Below, piece after piece: positions 9,801 to 17,040 of a stretch of DNA of 34,060 nt. Source of the DNA: Rhodoluna limnophila. Its GTDB lineage: Bacteria; Actinomycetota; Actinomycetes; Actinomycetales; Microbacteriaceae. The stretch's first letter is position 1, and every line of letters starts with the position of its first letter. The stretch is from positions 1 through 34,060 of the forward strand of contig CAMAXJ010000010.1 in NCBI GenBank assembly GCA_945862155.1, read 5' to 3'. Position numbers and translations under genes: made by a program. The notes beneath the pieces are model-generated. The model had not been told where the DNA came from. It ran no database searches and saw only the letters and a program-made list of their open reading frames with translations.

Positions 9801-10034
9801 GTGGTATTTATCACTCTCGACGATGGAACTGGCTGCAGCGACGCTACTTTTTTTGATGAAGCCCAGGCTAGATCCAGTGCAGTGCTATTCAATACCAAAC
9901 TGATTTTGATCTCAGGCAAGACAAGGCGTACCGGAGTAAAAGGTGTTTCGATAATGGCCGAAAATGCCTGGGACTTAAATCAGCTCTGGCAAGAGTATCG
10001 CCAGAAAAACCAGCTAGTCGCGGTTGAAAATTGA
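6804..10034 (+). CDS. dnaE2: Error-prone DNA polymerase III alpha subunit DnaE2 (ImuC)
   Basis: This 1076-aa C-family polymerase is used for translesion synthesis and induced mutagenesis. It has an N-terminal PHP-like domain (~1-200), a polymerase core with acidic motif LPDIDIDVES and the third aspartate in MLKLDILGVRM, plus GSGAGSLTNYLLGISGVDP, HISMHPCGVILG and SLFRPGPMKGNM. A helix-hairpin-helix region (RVTVKRLALVGALDELAG) and a C-terminal OB fold (VVFITLDDGTGCSDATFFDE) follow. Length and domain order fit DnaE2, as does the SOS box two genes upstream. PHP metal-ligand positions are altered: the usual HxH reads NVS and the usual TDH reads TDM. No imuA or imuB lies beside it. Its last 21 bp overlap the convergent Bax-inhibitor-like gene. 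Confidence 0.95.
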   Translation: MSFTHLNVSSAYSFHFGTAKPEKLTQAAASFGQDALAITDMNGLYGAVKHIGSCLDKNISPIVGVRLEVQNRGIVTILAKGHNKGTGWAALCKIVSKAQSKSKKEIAITEKDLSELIATDGKPNCTILLGPDSDFGRAVIDSNATVSAKKLLAWQELIPVSECLSVEIVSHLTEPGTNYSTLQAKRMLQLAITLGVRAVITNAVRYLEPDDALTGDVLDAARHLEPLGIFTPQPNAQAWLKPESLMNKLAVEITQSQELAATLMKNTEELANSLRLDPVSDCDWSRPKTPEKSALGIEGNPFEVLWQKAHAGISWRYPNLSDNKLLPVRHRLHQELITINKLGFATYFLTVADVAQMIRDMRIRTAARGSGAGSLTNYLLGISGVDPIEHDLLFERFLSTERSSLPDIDIDVESARRHDIYRAIFKRYGGNRVTLLSMQSTYRGRGAVRDGGLALGFEEDQIDEIAKSIWRFSARNFRGMLGQKPELQKLAQQLEHDRRLNLLVDVTERLDRLPRHISMHPCGVILGNENLLSLTPVEPSGLGLPMSQFDKDDMDPMGMLKLDILGVRMQSSMAYAIREIERVSGEVIDLDSIARDDKETFRQIRTTNTLGVFQIESPGQRELTGKHQPTEFNDLTIQISLFRPGPMKGNMIAPYLDGRHGFVKPDLIHPDLAPILTSTQGVVIFHEQVLKILNVMTGCSLAKADELRRTLEKDRGFVEKFFRQNATKRGYSKAVVDRIWSVLEGFGSFGFCKAHGAAFALPTYQSAWLKTHYPTEFLAGLFTHDPGMYPKRLLLSEARRLGVKILPLDVNKSKDEYLVEKTIDGTGIRMALTDLHGISNSEITRIIKQAPFIDLADFYLRATPSRVTVKRLALVGALDELAGGSNDHTRGDVLERVRQLTALKTKPKLDQNQPMLDFEAKEQMPSGFAPISATGQIQAELDLLGMDITDHQLAKYQPMLDQMGVVRSNELVGLRSKTDVLIAGVRVATQSPPMRSGKRVVFITLDDGTGCSDATFFDEAQARSSAVLFNTKLILISGKTRRTGVKGVSIMAENAWDLNQLWQEYRQKNQLVAVEN

Positions 10035-10772
10035 CAGCAGTCGAAGAATCTCGACGTATAGCCAGATAAGAGTCACTGCAAGGCCGAAAGCTGCACGCCA
10101 CTCCATCTCAACTGGCCACTTGTCACGAGAACCAACCATGATGGTTTCAAAATCCAAGTTCAGAGTGAATGCAGCCAGACCAGCACCAACTAGCCCAGCA
10201 AGCCAACCGAATGCTGAGCCGTAAACGCCAGCTCCGCCAGAGATTAGGACAAAACCAATGTTGATTACTGCAAAGATCATGTATCCAACAATTGCGAAAG
10301 TCATGATCCTGGTAAATCTGGCATCGACCTTAATCCAGCCAAAGCGGTAGGCAGCGAACATCGCACCTGCGGTAGTCAAGGTAGCCAAAACAGCCGACTG
10401 AACAATTCCTGGGTACATTGCCTCAAACATTGAAGAGATTCCACCAAGGAATACTCCCTCAACAGCTGCGTAAGCCACGATTACCGCAGGCATAACCTTC
10501 TTTGAAAAAGTGATCCACAAAGCAAGACCTAGTCCAACCAGCATCGCTGGAAAAACCAGTCCCTGCAATGGAGTGAAGAACCAGGTTGCTGCGGCAGTTG
10601 CAAGCAACACAGTGAAGATGGCGATGACCTTGCCAGAAGTTCCCTCAACGGTCATTGGCTCAGACTTGGCAGCAATCTTGGCAAATTCTGCATCGACTAG
10701 TTCCTGAGGAACCTCGCGAGCAGCCTGAAGTCCGGTCTGCATTGAGCGATTGAATACTGGGTTATGGGACAC
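10014..10772 (-). CDS. Bax inhibitor-1/YccA-like seven-helix membrane protein
   Basis: This 252-aa protein has a ~45-residue polar N-terminus followed by seven hydrophobic segments (~47-66, 70-88, 92-111, 123-142, 154-176, 186-208, 226-248), the layout of the actinobacterial Bax-inhibitor-1-like family. Segment six ends in the typical AAFTLNLDFETI, and MEWRAAFGLAVTLIWLYVEILRLLS closes the protein. Family members have been linked to calcium leak and membrane-protease control, but the bacterial role is poorly defined. The start is GTG with a strong AAGGAGA six bases upstream. Its 3' end overlaps the convergent dnaE2 by 21 bp. Confidence 0.9.
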   Translation of the reverse strand: MSHNPVFNRSMQTGLQAAREVPQELVDAEFAKIAAKSEPMTVEGTSGKVIAIFTVLLATAAATWFFTPLQGLVFPAMLVGLGLALWITFSKKVMPAVIVAYAAVEGVFLGGISSMFEAMYPGIVQSAVLATLTTAGAMFAAYRFGWIKVDARFTRIMTFAIVGYMIFAVINIGFVLISGGAGVYGSAFGWLAGLVGAGLAAFTLNLDFETIMVGSRDKWPVEMEWRAAFGLAVTLIWLYVEILRLLSIFNRD

Positions 10773-10842
10773 GCTAATCTCCTTCTTTCATGGGGGTCAA
10801 CTAGTCAAATTCTAGGCTGGATTTCTTTAAGAATACTGAATG

Positions 10843-11463
10843 TTAGCTTCGAAGTTCAGACGCGATGAAACGTACGTGGTCACCGCTAATTTGGTGGCCT
10901 CCAGGGTGCATTAGCAGGCTCACCTCGGCTCCGAAGCCCTCAAACTGAGCAATCATCGCAATAGTTTTTGCCTCGGGCGAGTAGTGGTCTTGCTCGCCAT
11001 TGGCGATAAAAACTTGCTTGCCTTGAAGATCTGGTTCCTGGGCGAGTTCGGTGAGAACTTGCGTGGTGCCAAAAGCTACCAGGGTCTGCATAAGCTCTGG
11101 TCTCAATAGCAGCAGCGCCCCTCCGGCGTGAGAGCCGTTTGAAAAGCCAACCGTGACAACCGACTCCAGCGGGAAGTCATATCGCTCACTTGCCAATTCC
11201 AAAAAATCAGCGAGTTTTCCAACTTCTTGCAATAGAGATTCTCTCGATGGCGTGAAGTCAAGCTCATATTCAAAAAACCTTGTCATTCCCTGCTGCGATA
11301 CTGCTCCCCTGGGAGAAAGAATGTTTGCTTGCGGGTCTAATTCCCGTCCAAGCGAGAGAAGGTCATGTTCATCTGCTCCAGAGCCATGCAGTAAAAGCAA
11401 TGTTCTGAATGCGCCTGGCTGGGGAAGCCAGACATGTGGCCGAGAGAGTTTCTTTTTTTCCAA
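10843..11463 (-). CDS. Alpha/beta hydrolase, carboxylesterase/phospholipase type
   Basis: This 206-aa protein is a probable serine esterase of the phospholipase/carboxylesterase family (YpfH/MhqD-like), cytoplasmic, with no signal peptide. Visible elements are the oxyanion-region LLLLHGSGADEHDL (~22-35), ILSPRGAV, the nucleophile elbow GFSNGS, the acid in NGEQDHYSPE, and the histidine in HPGGHQIS near the C-terminus, so a full Ser-Asp-His triad is present. The start is TTG with GGAG seven bases upstream; the early EKKKLSR comes from a lysine-rich AAAAAAAG run. It lies between the tRNA-Ala terminator and the BI-1 gene, so it is probably expressed separately from the rsfS operon. The natural ester substrate is unknown. 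Confidence 0.88.
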   Translation of the reverse strand: MEKKKLSRPHVWLPQPGAFRTLLLLHGSGADEHDLLSLGRELDPQANILSPRGAVSQQGMTRFFEYELDFTPSRESLLQEVGKLADFLELASERYDFPLESVVTVGFSNGSHAGGALLLLRPELMQTLVAFGTTQVLTELAQEPDLQGKQVFIANGEQDHYSPEAKTIAMIAQFEGFGAEVSLLMHPGGHQISGDHVRFIASELRS

Positions 11464-11516
11464 GGTAGGTCTCCAATACTTTCCAGTCTAGATTTGAATG
11501 ACTGCGACCAAGGCTT

Positions 11517-11543
11517 AAAAGAAAAATAGCCCCTGAGGGCTAT
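11517..11543 (-). terminator. Rho-independent terminator after tRNA-Ala
   Basis: On the minus strand, ATAGCCC-TCAG-GGGCTAT forms a 7-bp stem with a four-base loop and is followed at once by TTTTTCTTTT. It begins 11 bases after the tRNA-Ala 3' end and closes the rne-to-rsfS-to-tRNA block. It is the clearest intrinsic terminator in the window. Confidence 0.85.
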
Positions 11544-11553
11544 TAGTCTTTTG

Positions 11554-11626
11554 TGGACCTGAGGGGATTTGAACCCCTGACCCCCTGCATGCCATGCAGG
11601 TGCGCTACCAGCTGCGCCACAGGCCC
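11554..11626 (-). tRNA. tRNA-Ala (anticodon GGC)
   Basis: The 73-nt cloverleaf can be folded by hand. The acceptor stem is GGGCCTG/CAGGTCC with the alanine identity wobble pair G3-U70. The D-stem is GCGC/GCGC, the anticodon stem CCTGC/GCAGG around loop ATGGCAT (anticodon GGC), and the T-stem AGGGG/CCCCT with loop TTCAAAT. The discriminator is A73. The 3' CCA is not encoded: the next bases are CAA, so CCA must be added enzymatically. The gene begins 23 bp after the rsfS stop and is followed by an intrinsic terminator, so it is probably processed from the rsfS transcript. Confidence 0.97.
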
Positions 11627-11649
11627 ATCTTTTTTAGAACTTGGTTAGT

Positions 11650-12030
11650 TTAGCTCAAACTGCTCTCGGCCGAAACAACGTCAAGAGACACCACCGGACA
11701 GTCGCTCCAGATGCGCTCTAGGGAGTAATACATCCGCTCCTCTTCGTGCATAACGTGGCAAATAACGTAACCGAAATCCAACAGAATCCAACGACCCGAG
11801 GTCTTGCCTTCTCGACGCAAAAGCTTGACACCATTTTCGAGAAGCTTTTCCTCGATGCCGTCCGAAATGGCCATTACCTGTCGCTCGTTACGCCCTGATG
11901 CAATGAGGAAAATGTCAGTTAAAGGCATCGGGTTTGTGACATCTAATGCGACTAGGTTTTCAGCTACTTTGTCAGATGCAGCCTGGGCTGCAATTTGAAC
12001 AATTCTGAGTGCTTCTTTACTGGCGGTCAC
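11650..12030 (-). CDS. rsfS: Ribosomal silencing factor RsfS
   Basis: This 126-aa protein is of the RsfS/Iojap family. RsfS binds ribosomal protein uL14 and blocks subunit joining when nutrients are short. Family marks are KVAENLVALDVTNPMPLTDIFLIASGRNERQV and GRWILLDFGYVICHVMHEEERMYYSLERIW. Length is normal. The start is GTG (MTASKEALRIVQ), 10 bp after the stop of the upstream 192-aa gene, in the conserved nadD-X-rsfS order. tRNA-Ala follows on the same strand. Confidence 0.96.
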   Translation of the reverse strand: MTASKEALRIVQIAAQAASDKVAENLVALDVTNPMPLTDIFLIASGRNERQVMAISDGIEEKLLENGVKLLRREGKTSGRWILLDFGYVICHVMHEEERMYYSLERIWSDCPVVSLDVVSAESSLS

Positions 12031-12040
12031 AAATCCCTAT

Positions 12041-12619
12041 CTATTGGAAGATTCCAAGCATAAAGCCTGCAACAATCAATGCCCCAATCGTGATCATCAA
12101 CGCGGCAGTAGACATAACGGCATAGACCTGACCTTGGCCCTTTCGGGTCACTAATGTTAGCTCAACCGTTCGGGCTCGATTCTTCGCAATTCCTGCCGCT
12201 CGAATTGGTGCCACCGACGAGACAAATGAGTTCAGGCTATCTTCAACAACCGCTTCGTCAGCTTGTTGACTTTGATTGATTACTGCGATACTGCCTGTGG
12301 TTGGATCGATTTGAGGAACTTCAATCGACCCGGTGGTCATCACAGCGCCAGTGCCACTTATGACAATTGGGCTATTTTCTAAATCCGGAACTGTGTTGAT
12401 AATTACCGAAGCCGTCACTGGCTCAGCTCCCAAGTTGCTGGTCGAGTCAAAATTGGCACTTTTGACTGGTTCCAAAAAAATATCAGGTTGTTTGATTGTT
12501 GGGGTTCGAGCAGTCATTGCAGGTTCCGCGAAACTCCCGGGATTCGAAATAGGTAAGGAGCCTTTCTTTTCCGCTTCTCTTCGTTCTTTTCTTGACTGGT
12601 ACATGGTTGAGTCGCTCAT
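12041..12619 (-). CDS. Hypothetical protein with disordered region and C-terminal membrane anchor
   Basis: I do not recognise this protein, 192 aa with the start chosen here. It begins with a charged stretch ([14 protein letters not shown]), continues through a long Ser/Thr/Pro/Ile-rich region likely to be disordered (~20-130), then a basic [17 protein letters not shown], and ends in one transmembrane helix (~168-188, [20 protein letters not shown]). The bulk therefore probably faces the cytoplasm. The ORF track gives a 225-aa version, but its first 33 codons lie inside nadD; the ATG at 12619 overlaps the nadD stop as ATGA, which is the natural coupled start. It fills the slot between nadD and rsfS. 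Function unknown. Confidence 0.8.
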   Translation of the reverse strand: MSDSTMYQSRKERREAEKKGSLPISNPGSFAEPAMTARTPTIKQPDIFLEPVKSANFDSTSNLGAEPVTASVIINTVPDLENSPIVISGTGAVMTTGSIEVPQIDPTTGSIAVINQSQQADEAVVEDSLNSFVSSVAPIRAAGIAKNRARTVELTLVTRKGQGQVYAVMSTAALMITIGALIVAGFMLGIFQ

Positions 12620-13203
12620 AAAACCGCCCGATACAAGCCGTGCTTTCCGATGTACTGAACAACACCGTCTGGCACTAAGTACCAAATTGGATCCCCGTTG
12701 GCAACGCGGTTGCGGCAATCAGTTGAGCTGATTGAAAGTGCAGGTACTTCAACGCTAGTTACAGCCCCCGCAGGGACCTCAGGTATTTCCAAAGTGTGGC
12801 CAGGTCTACTCACTGCGACGAAGTTAGCCAAGTCCCAAAGCTTGGCTGCGTCGTGCCAGGAAAGAATTTGAGCGATGGCATCACTACCGGTTATGAAAAA
12901 CAACTCCGCGTCAGGGTACTGAGTCTTTAGATCCCTAAGTGTGTCGACGGTGTAGGTTGGCTTGTCTCTGTCGATGTCGACTCTAGAAACCATAAATCTT
13001 GGATTTGCCGCAGTTGCAATAACCGTCATCAAATAGCGATGCTCCCCTCCAGTGACTTCTTCTTTTTGTGAAGGAGCCCCGGTTGGAACGAAAACTACCT
13101 GATCGAGATTAAGTGCGGCTGCGACTTCACTGGCGGCAACTAAGTGGCCGTTGTGAATAGGGTCGAAGGTTCCACCCATCACGCCCAGTCGGAATTTTGC
13201 CAT
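12616..13203 (-). CDS. nadD: Nicotinate-nucleotide adenylyltransferase
   Basis: This 195-aa enzyme joins nicotinate mononucleotide and ATP to give deamido-NAD in NAD synthesis. The nucleotidyltransferase signature [11 protein letters not shown] is at residues ~10-20 and the second motif ISSTDCRNR near the C-terminus; [10 protein letters not shown] and FFITGSDAI are also typical. Length is normal. The start is ATG ([11 protein letters not shown]); the upstream ribosome-binding site is weak. It lies 18 bp after the 61-aa membrane-protein gene and is coupled by ATGA overlap to the 192-aa gene downstream. Confidence 0.97.
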   Translation of the reverse strand: MAKFRLGVMGGTFDPIHNGHLVAASEVAAALNLDQVVFVPTGAPSQKEEVTGGEHRYLMTVIATAANPRFMVSRVDIDRDKPTYTVDTLRDLKTQYPDAELFFITGSDAIAQILSWHDAAKLWDLANFVAVSRPGHTLEIPEVPAGAVTSVEVPALSISSTDCRNRVANGDPIWYLVPDGVVQYIGKHGLYRAVL

Positions 13204-13221
13204 GCTAGAAGCTTTAAGGGC

Positions 13222-13407
13222 CTAGTGACCTTGAGAGCGGGAGTTTTTGTGATCGTGGCGGTTGGCTACATCGCGGTAAGAGTAAGTGATGAATGCCAAA
13301 AGGATGAATATCGACATTGCAATTACTCCATACATCAAAGGCGGGATAGGCAGCTCGCTGTGCTGGATGAATGGTCCTTCACTACCCTCAGTAAGCAATG
13401 TCAACAA
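13222..13407 (-). CDS. Small single-pass membrane protein between proA and nadD
   Basis: This 61-aa protein has a short polar N-terminus, one membrane helix (~24-43, LMYGVIAMSIFILLAFITYS), and a basic, His-rich tail (YRDVANRHDHKNSRSQGH). The start is TTG, 5 bp after a strong AGGAGA (a second TTG follows directly). Small proteins with a helix followed by a YRDVANRH-like tail are familiar in this position in related actinobacteria; that is from memory, and no function is known to me. The good ribosome-binding site and co-directional 36-bp and 18-bp gaps to proA and nadD support a real gene. Confidence 0.8.
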   Translation of the reverse strand: MLTLLTEGSEGPFIQHSELPIPPLMYGVIAMSIFILLAFITYSYRDVANRHDHKNSRSQGH

Positions 13408-13443
13408 TTAGTTCTCCTTGGGATCTCGTGTTTCCAGAATAAC

Positions 13444-14688
13444 CTAGATGCGGGTTTGACCCGAGCCGCGAACTAGCCATTTCGTTGAAGTTAGTTCGCT
13501 AAGCCCCATCGGGCCCCTCGCGTGAAGCTTTTGAGTGGAAATACCCACCTCTGCCCCGAAACCGAATTGACCGCCATCGGTAAAGCGGGTTGCGGCATTG
13601 ACCATCACCACGGCTGAGTCCACCTCGGCGAGGAATCGCTCAGCATGGGCTGAGCTATCGGTGATAATTACCTCAGTGTGGTAGGTTGAATATTTGGCAA
13701 TGTGCTCAAGGGCCTGATCTAATCCAGCAACTACCTTGACTGCCAAATCTAAGCTGTAGTACTCGGCGCTCCAGTCTTGTTCCGTTGCTGCAACAGCGGC
13801 AGGGAATATTGCGCAAGTTTCCTTATCGCCATGGATTGTGACCCCGGAATCGGCAAGCCTTTTTAGAACCTTCGGCAAAATTGTCTTCGATACTGCTTCA
13901 TGAACCAAAAGTGTTTCTAATGCGTTGCAGGTAGAAGGTCTTTGCACCTTGGAGTTATGAACAATCTCGACTGACCAATCAGGATTAGCCGAGTCGTCGA
14001 TATAGACATGAGTCACACCGTCGCCAGTTTCAATAACTGGAACTTTTGAATCTTCCACTACGGCTTTGATCAAACCGGCGCTGCCGCGGGGAATCAAAAC
14101 GTCAATCAAACCTCGAGCAGCTATCATGGCACTGGCACCTTCACGACCGAAATCATCGACTGTCTGTACTAAGTCGCTGCTCAGTCCTGCCTTGACCAAC
14201 CCTTGCTGCAGAATCTTGACTAAGGCAATGTTTGTGTTCTCAGCGGCAGTTCCCCCACGAAGCACAACAGCATTGCCTGCTTTGAGCGCCAGGGCCGAGA
14301 TGTCCACTGTCACATTTGGACGAGCTTCATAAATTGCACCAACAACTCCAAACGGAACCCGAGTCTCAGACAGCTTGAGCCCATTAGGAAGAGTCATTCC
14401 CCTAATCGCTTCCCCAATTGGATCTGGCAAAGAGACGATTTCATGCATGGACTTGGCAAGCCCAGCGATTCTTTCCGTGTTCAGCATTAGTCGATCCTGC
14501 AAGCCGGCCGATAGCCCGTCAGTCTTAGCTCTTTCGAGATCTTTCAGGTTGGCCGCAACAATATCTTTCTCGAATGCGACAAGTAGTTTGGCGATCTGCT
14601 CGAGAGCATCGTTTTTTTGAATGGTCGAGGCAATAGCTAATGAACCGCTAGCTTTTTTTGCCAGCTTGATTTTCTCGAGGGCAGACAT
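13444..14688 (-). CDS. proA: Gamma-glutamyl phosphate reductase
   Basis: This ~414-aa NADPH-dependent enzyme reduces glutamyl-5-phosphate to glutamate semialdehyde, the second step of proline synthesis. It has the aldehyde-dehydrogenase fold with the catalytic cysteine in VQRPSTCNALETLL, plus PFGVVGAIYEARPNVT, VVLRGGTAAENTN and the C-terminal HARGPMGLSELTSTKW. The ORF track starts at a GTG (14694), but that codon is only 2 bp after TAGG; the ATG at 14688 (MSALEKIKLAK) has better spacing and is preferred. It follows proB directly, so both steps are made together. Confidence 0.97.
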   Translation of the reverse strand: MSALEKIKLAKKASGSLAIASTIQKNDALEQIAKLLVAFEKDIVAANLKDLERAKTDGLSAGLQDRLMLNTERIAGLAKSMHEIVSLPDPIGEAIRGMTLPNGLKLSETRVPFGVVGAIYEARPNVTVDISALALKAGNAVVLRGGTAAENTNIALVKILQQGLVKAGLSSDLVQTVDDFGREGASAMIAARGLIDVLIPRGSAGLIKAVVEDSKVPVIETGDGVTHVYIDDSANPDWSVEIVHNSKVQRPSTCNALETLLVHEAVSKTILPKVLKRLADSGVTIHGDKETCAIFPAAVAATEQDWSAEYYSLDLAVKVVAGLDQALEHIAKYSTYHTEVIITDSSAHAERFLAEVDSAVVMVNAATRFTDGGQFGFGAEVGISTQKLHARGPMGLSELTSTKWLVRGSGQTRI

Positions 14689-14697
14689 AATCACAGC

Positions 14698-15495
14698 CTA
14701 CTTACGGGCAATCTTGATAGCAGGATTAGGTTCGAAGAAAGTGCCTAGTGACTCGCCGGTAAGGGTCCTGGCGACGTTGTCGGCGTTGGTAATTACAACT
14801 CCGATGCCAGCTTCTGTGCAGCTGAGGGCGGCCGCAACTTTTGTGATAGCGCCGCCGGTTCCAACTCCCGTGTTTGTGCCTGCTATCTCTAGATTTCCAA
14901 GGTCGGTTCCAAACGGTACTCGTGGAATTAACTTGGCTTCGGGATTAGTTGGTGGCATGTCATACAAGCCATCCACATCGCTAAGCAGTACCAGCGCATC
15001 GGCTTGAATTAGAAGCGCAACCATTGCTGCAAGCCTGTCGTTATCACCAAAACGGATTTCCGTTGTTGCGACAGTGTCATTTTCGTTAACAATTGGCAGA
15101 GCACGGAGTTGGAATAGTCTTTCTAAAGCCTTTTTAGCGTTGTCTCTGCTTTCCGTTTTTTCAATATCGGTTAGGGTCAGCAGCACTTGTCCAGCGATGA
15201 TGCCGTGACGCTCGAGACTCTTTTGGTACCGAGTCAGCAATCGAAACTGTCCGACGGCAGCAAGCGCTTGATAAGTCTCCAGATCTGTCGGTTTTTCGTC
15301 AAAGTCAAACAGTGGCATCCCTGTAGCGATAGCTCCAGATGAAACAAGAACGACTTCTGCTCCGCGGCTCATAACAGCCGCTAGAGCGTCAACTAGCTGG
15401 TCAATTTTGCCTTCGTTTTCTCCGGTAACAGAATTCGAGCCAATCTTGACGACAATTCGACTGGCAGAAACTAGCCACTGACCGTGATCTGACAC
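14698..15495 (-). CDS. proB: Glutamate 5-kinase (short form without PUA domain)
   Basis: This 265-aa amino-acid kinase phosphorylates glutamate in the first, feedback-controlled step of proline synthesis. Motifs are RIVVKIGSNSV at the N-terminus, VVLVSSGAIATGM, PIVNENDTVATTEIRFGDND and LLSDVDGLYDMPP, ending in GVGTGGAITKVAAA and GESLGTFF. Longer homologues (~370 aa) carry a C-terminal PUA domain that is absent here. The start is GTG, immediately after the obgE stop (TAAGTG), with GAGGAGAG inside the obgE end as ribosome-binding site. Confidence 0.96.
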   Translation of the reverse strand: MSDHGQWLVSASRIVVKIGSNSVTGENEGKIDQLVDALAAVMSRGAEVVLVSSGAIATGMPLFDFDEKPTDLETYQALAAVGQFRLLTRYQKSLERHGIIAGQVLLTLTDIEKTESRDNAKKALERLFQLRALPIVNENDTVATTEIRFGDNDRLAAMVALLIQADALVLLSDVDGLYDMPPTNPEAKLIPRVPFGTDLGNLEIAGTNTGVGTGGAITKVAAALSCTEAGIGVVITNADNVARTLTGESLGTFFEPNPAIKIARK

Positions 15496-17019
15496 TTACT
15501 TGCTCTCCTCAAGATCATCAGGGGTTGACCATGCGCCAGATTTTCTCTCCGCTTCCATCTTGTCTCGAAGTGCAGATCGAGCATCCATCATTTCAAGGTA
15601 GCGCTTGCGACGTTCAACGTTGGTGCGCCTTTCATTCAAAGGGCCAAAGCGAGGGTCGGTTCCGCGAGGGCTAACCAAAAGCTCAGCTGTTGAGGCGATT
15701 GTTGGCTCCCAGTCAAAGATGACTCCGTCTCCAGGGCCAATCACCACAGTGGAACCGTTGGATGCTCCGGCTTTGAACAGAGCGTCTTCAATACCAACTT
15801 TGGCTAAGCGATCTGCCAGGTAGCCAACGGCTTCTTCATTTCCAAAATCAGTTTGTGCAACCCAACGCTCGGGCTTTGCTCCCAGAATTCTAAAGAACTC
15901 CTCGACACCGCTGAACTCACGAACAATCTTGAAGCTGTTGTCTTCTCTCTTGGTCTGCATTAGCTGAATCTTTGGGCGAGCTGGAATTTTGGCTTTTTCG
16001 AAACGATCTGAATCAACCAGTTTTGCCATTGCGAACTTCAGTTCTTTTAGACCAGTGTGTGAAGCAGCCGAAACCTCAAAGACTTGGTATCCGCGGGCCT
16101 CGAGCTCAGGACGGATGAACTCTGCAAGTTCTTTACCGTCTGGAATGTCAATTTTGTTTAGAGCAATCAGAGCCGGACGCTGGGTCAACGGGGTCTGGCC
16201 TTCCGGTACCTGGTAAGCATCTAGTTCTTTCAGGACTTTGTCCAGATCCGATACTGGATCACGGTTTGGTTCTAAAGTCGCGCAGTCAATAACGTGCAAC
16301 AAAGCTGAGCAACGTTCAACGTGTCGAAGAAACTCAAGACCAAGACCTTTACCTTCGCTGGCTCCTTCAATCAGCCCTGGGACATCAGCAATGGTAAATC
16401 TTGTTTCACCGGCTTGAACAACTCCAAGGTTTGGATGCAACGTGGTGAATGGATAGTCAGCAATTTTTGGCCTGGCTGCTGAAACTGCAGCAATCAAAGA
16501 TGACTTGCCAGCGGATGGATAGCCAACGAGTGCTATGTCAGCAACAGTTTTTAGCTCAAGGATTACGTCTCCCGACCAACCAGGAACTCCAAGCAGTGCA
16601 AAACCAGGTGCCTTGCGTTTGGTGCTGGAAAGTGCCGCGTTTCCTAATCCACCGATTCCACCTTCGGCAACTACAAGTTCCATGCCGGCTTCATCAAGGT
16701 CGGCAATTACTTCACCATTTGATCTCTTGACGATTGTTCCAATTGGCACAGCTAGCTTTAGGTCTTCGCCGTGAGCTCCGTTTCTAAAATCTCCGGCTCC
16801 AGCGGCACCGTCGCCTGCGGCGCGATGTGGGTGAAAGTGGTAATCCAAGAGTGTGGTGGTGTTTGGGTCTGCGAACAGTGCAATACTTCCCCCGCCTCCA
16901 CCGTCGGCACCGTCAGGACCACCTAGTGGTTTAAACTTTTCGCGCTTTACGGACACGCACCCCTTGCCACCATCTCCAGCGCGCAGGTGAAGGATCACTT
17001 GGTCAACGAATGAGACCAT
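15496..17019 (-). CDS. obgE: Obg/CgtA GTPase
   Basis: This 507-aa essential GTPase acts in 50S ribosome assembly and stress control. The N-terminal glycine-rich Obg domain (~1-158) shows GDGGKGCVSVKREK and GGPDGADGGGGG. The G domain (~160-340) shows G1 GYPSAGKSS, G2 PFTTLHPNLG, G3 DVPGLIEGA and G4 NKID. An OCT domain (~355-435, FSGVEEFFRILGAKPERW) follows, then a charged tail (RRTNVERRKRYLEMMDAR). The ATG has an excellent AGGAGG six bases upstream. It lies between rpmA and proB, the standard rplU-rpmA-obgE order, with a strong hairpin between rpmA and obgE. Confidence 0.98.
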   Translation of the reverse strand: MVSFVDQVILHLRAGDGGKGCVSVKREKFKPLGGPDGADGGGGGSIALFADPNTTTLLDYHFHPHRAAGDGAAGAGDFRNGAHGEDLKLAVPIGTIVKRSNGEVIADLDEAGMELVVAEGGIGGLGNAALSSTKRKAPGFALLGVPGWSGDVILELKTVADIALVGYPSAGKSSLIAAVSAARPKIADYPFTTLHPNLGVVQAGETRFTIADVPGLIEGASEGKGLGLEFLRHVERCSALLHVIDCATLEPNRDPVSDLDKVLKELDAYQVPEGQTPLTQRPALIALNKIDIPDGKELAEFIRPELEARGYQVFEVSAASHTGLKELKFAMAKLVDSDRFEKAKIPARPKIQLMQTKREDNSFKIVREFSGVEEFFRILGAKPERWVAQTDFGNEEAVGYLADRLAKVGIEDALFKAGASNGSTVVIGPGDGVIFDWEPTIASTAELLVSPRGTDPRFGPLNERRTNVERRKRYLEMMDARSALRDKMEAERKSGAWSTPDDLEESK

Positions 17020-17040
17020 GATCTTCCTCCTTCACAAATA

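Noticed and set aside
11451-11461. T-run at the start of the esterase gene as a possible phase-variable tract
   Set aside because: The run is only about seven bases and encodes plausible lysines; no evidence of slippage.
12620-12718. 33-codon N-terminal extension of the 192-aa protein ([11 protein letters not shown]...)
   Set aside because: It lies entirely within nadD in another frame; the ATGA overlap start at 12619 is the natural one.
12333-12731. 132-aa plus-strand ORF antisense to the 192-aa gene and nadD
   Set aside because: Spans the junction of two well-supported minus-strand genes; composition is that of a shadow frame.
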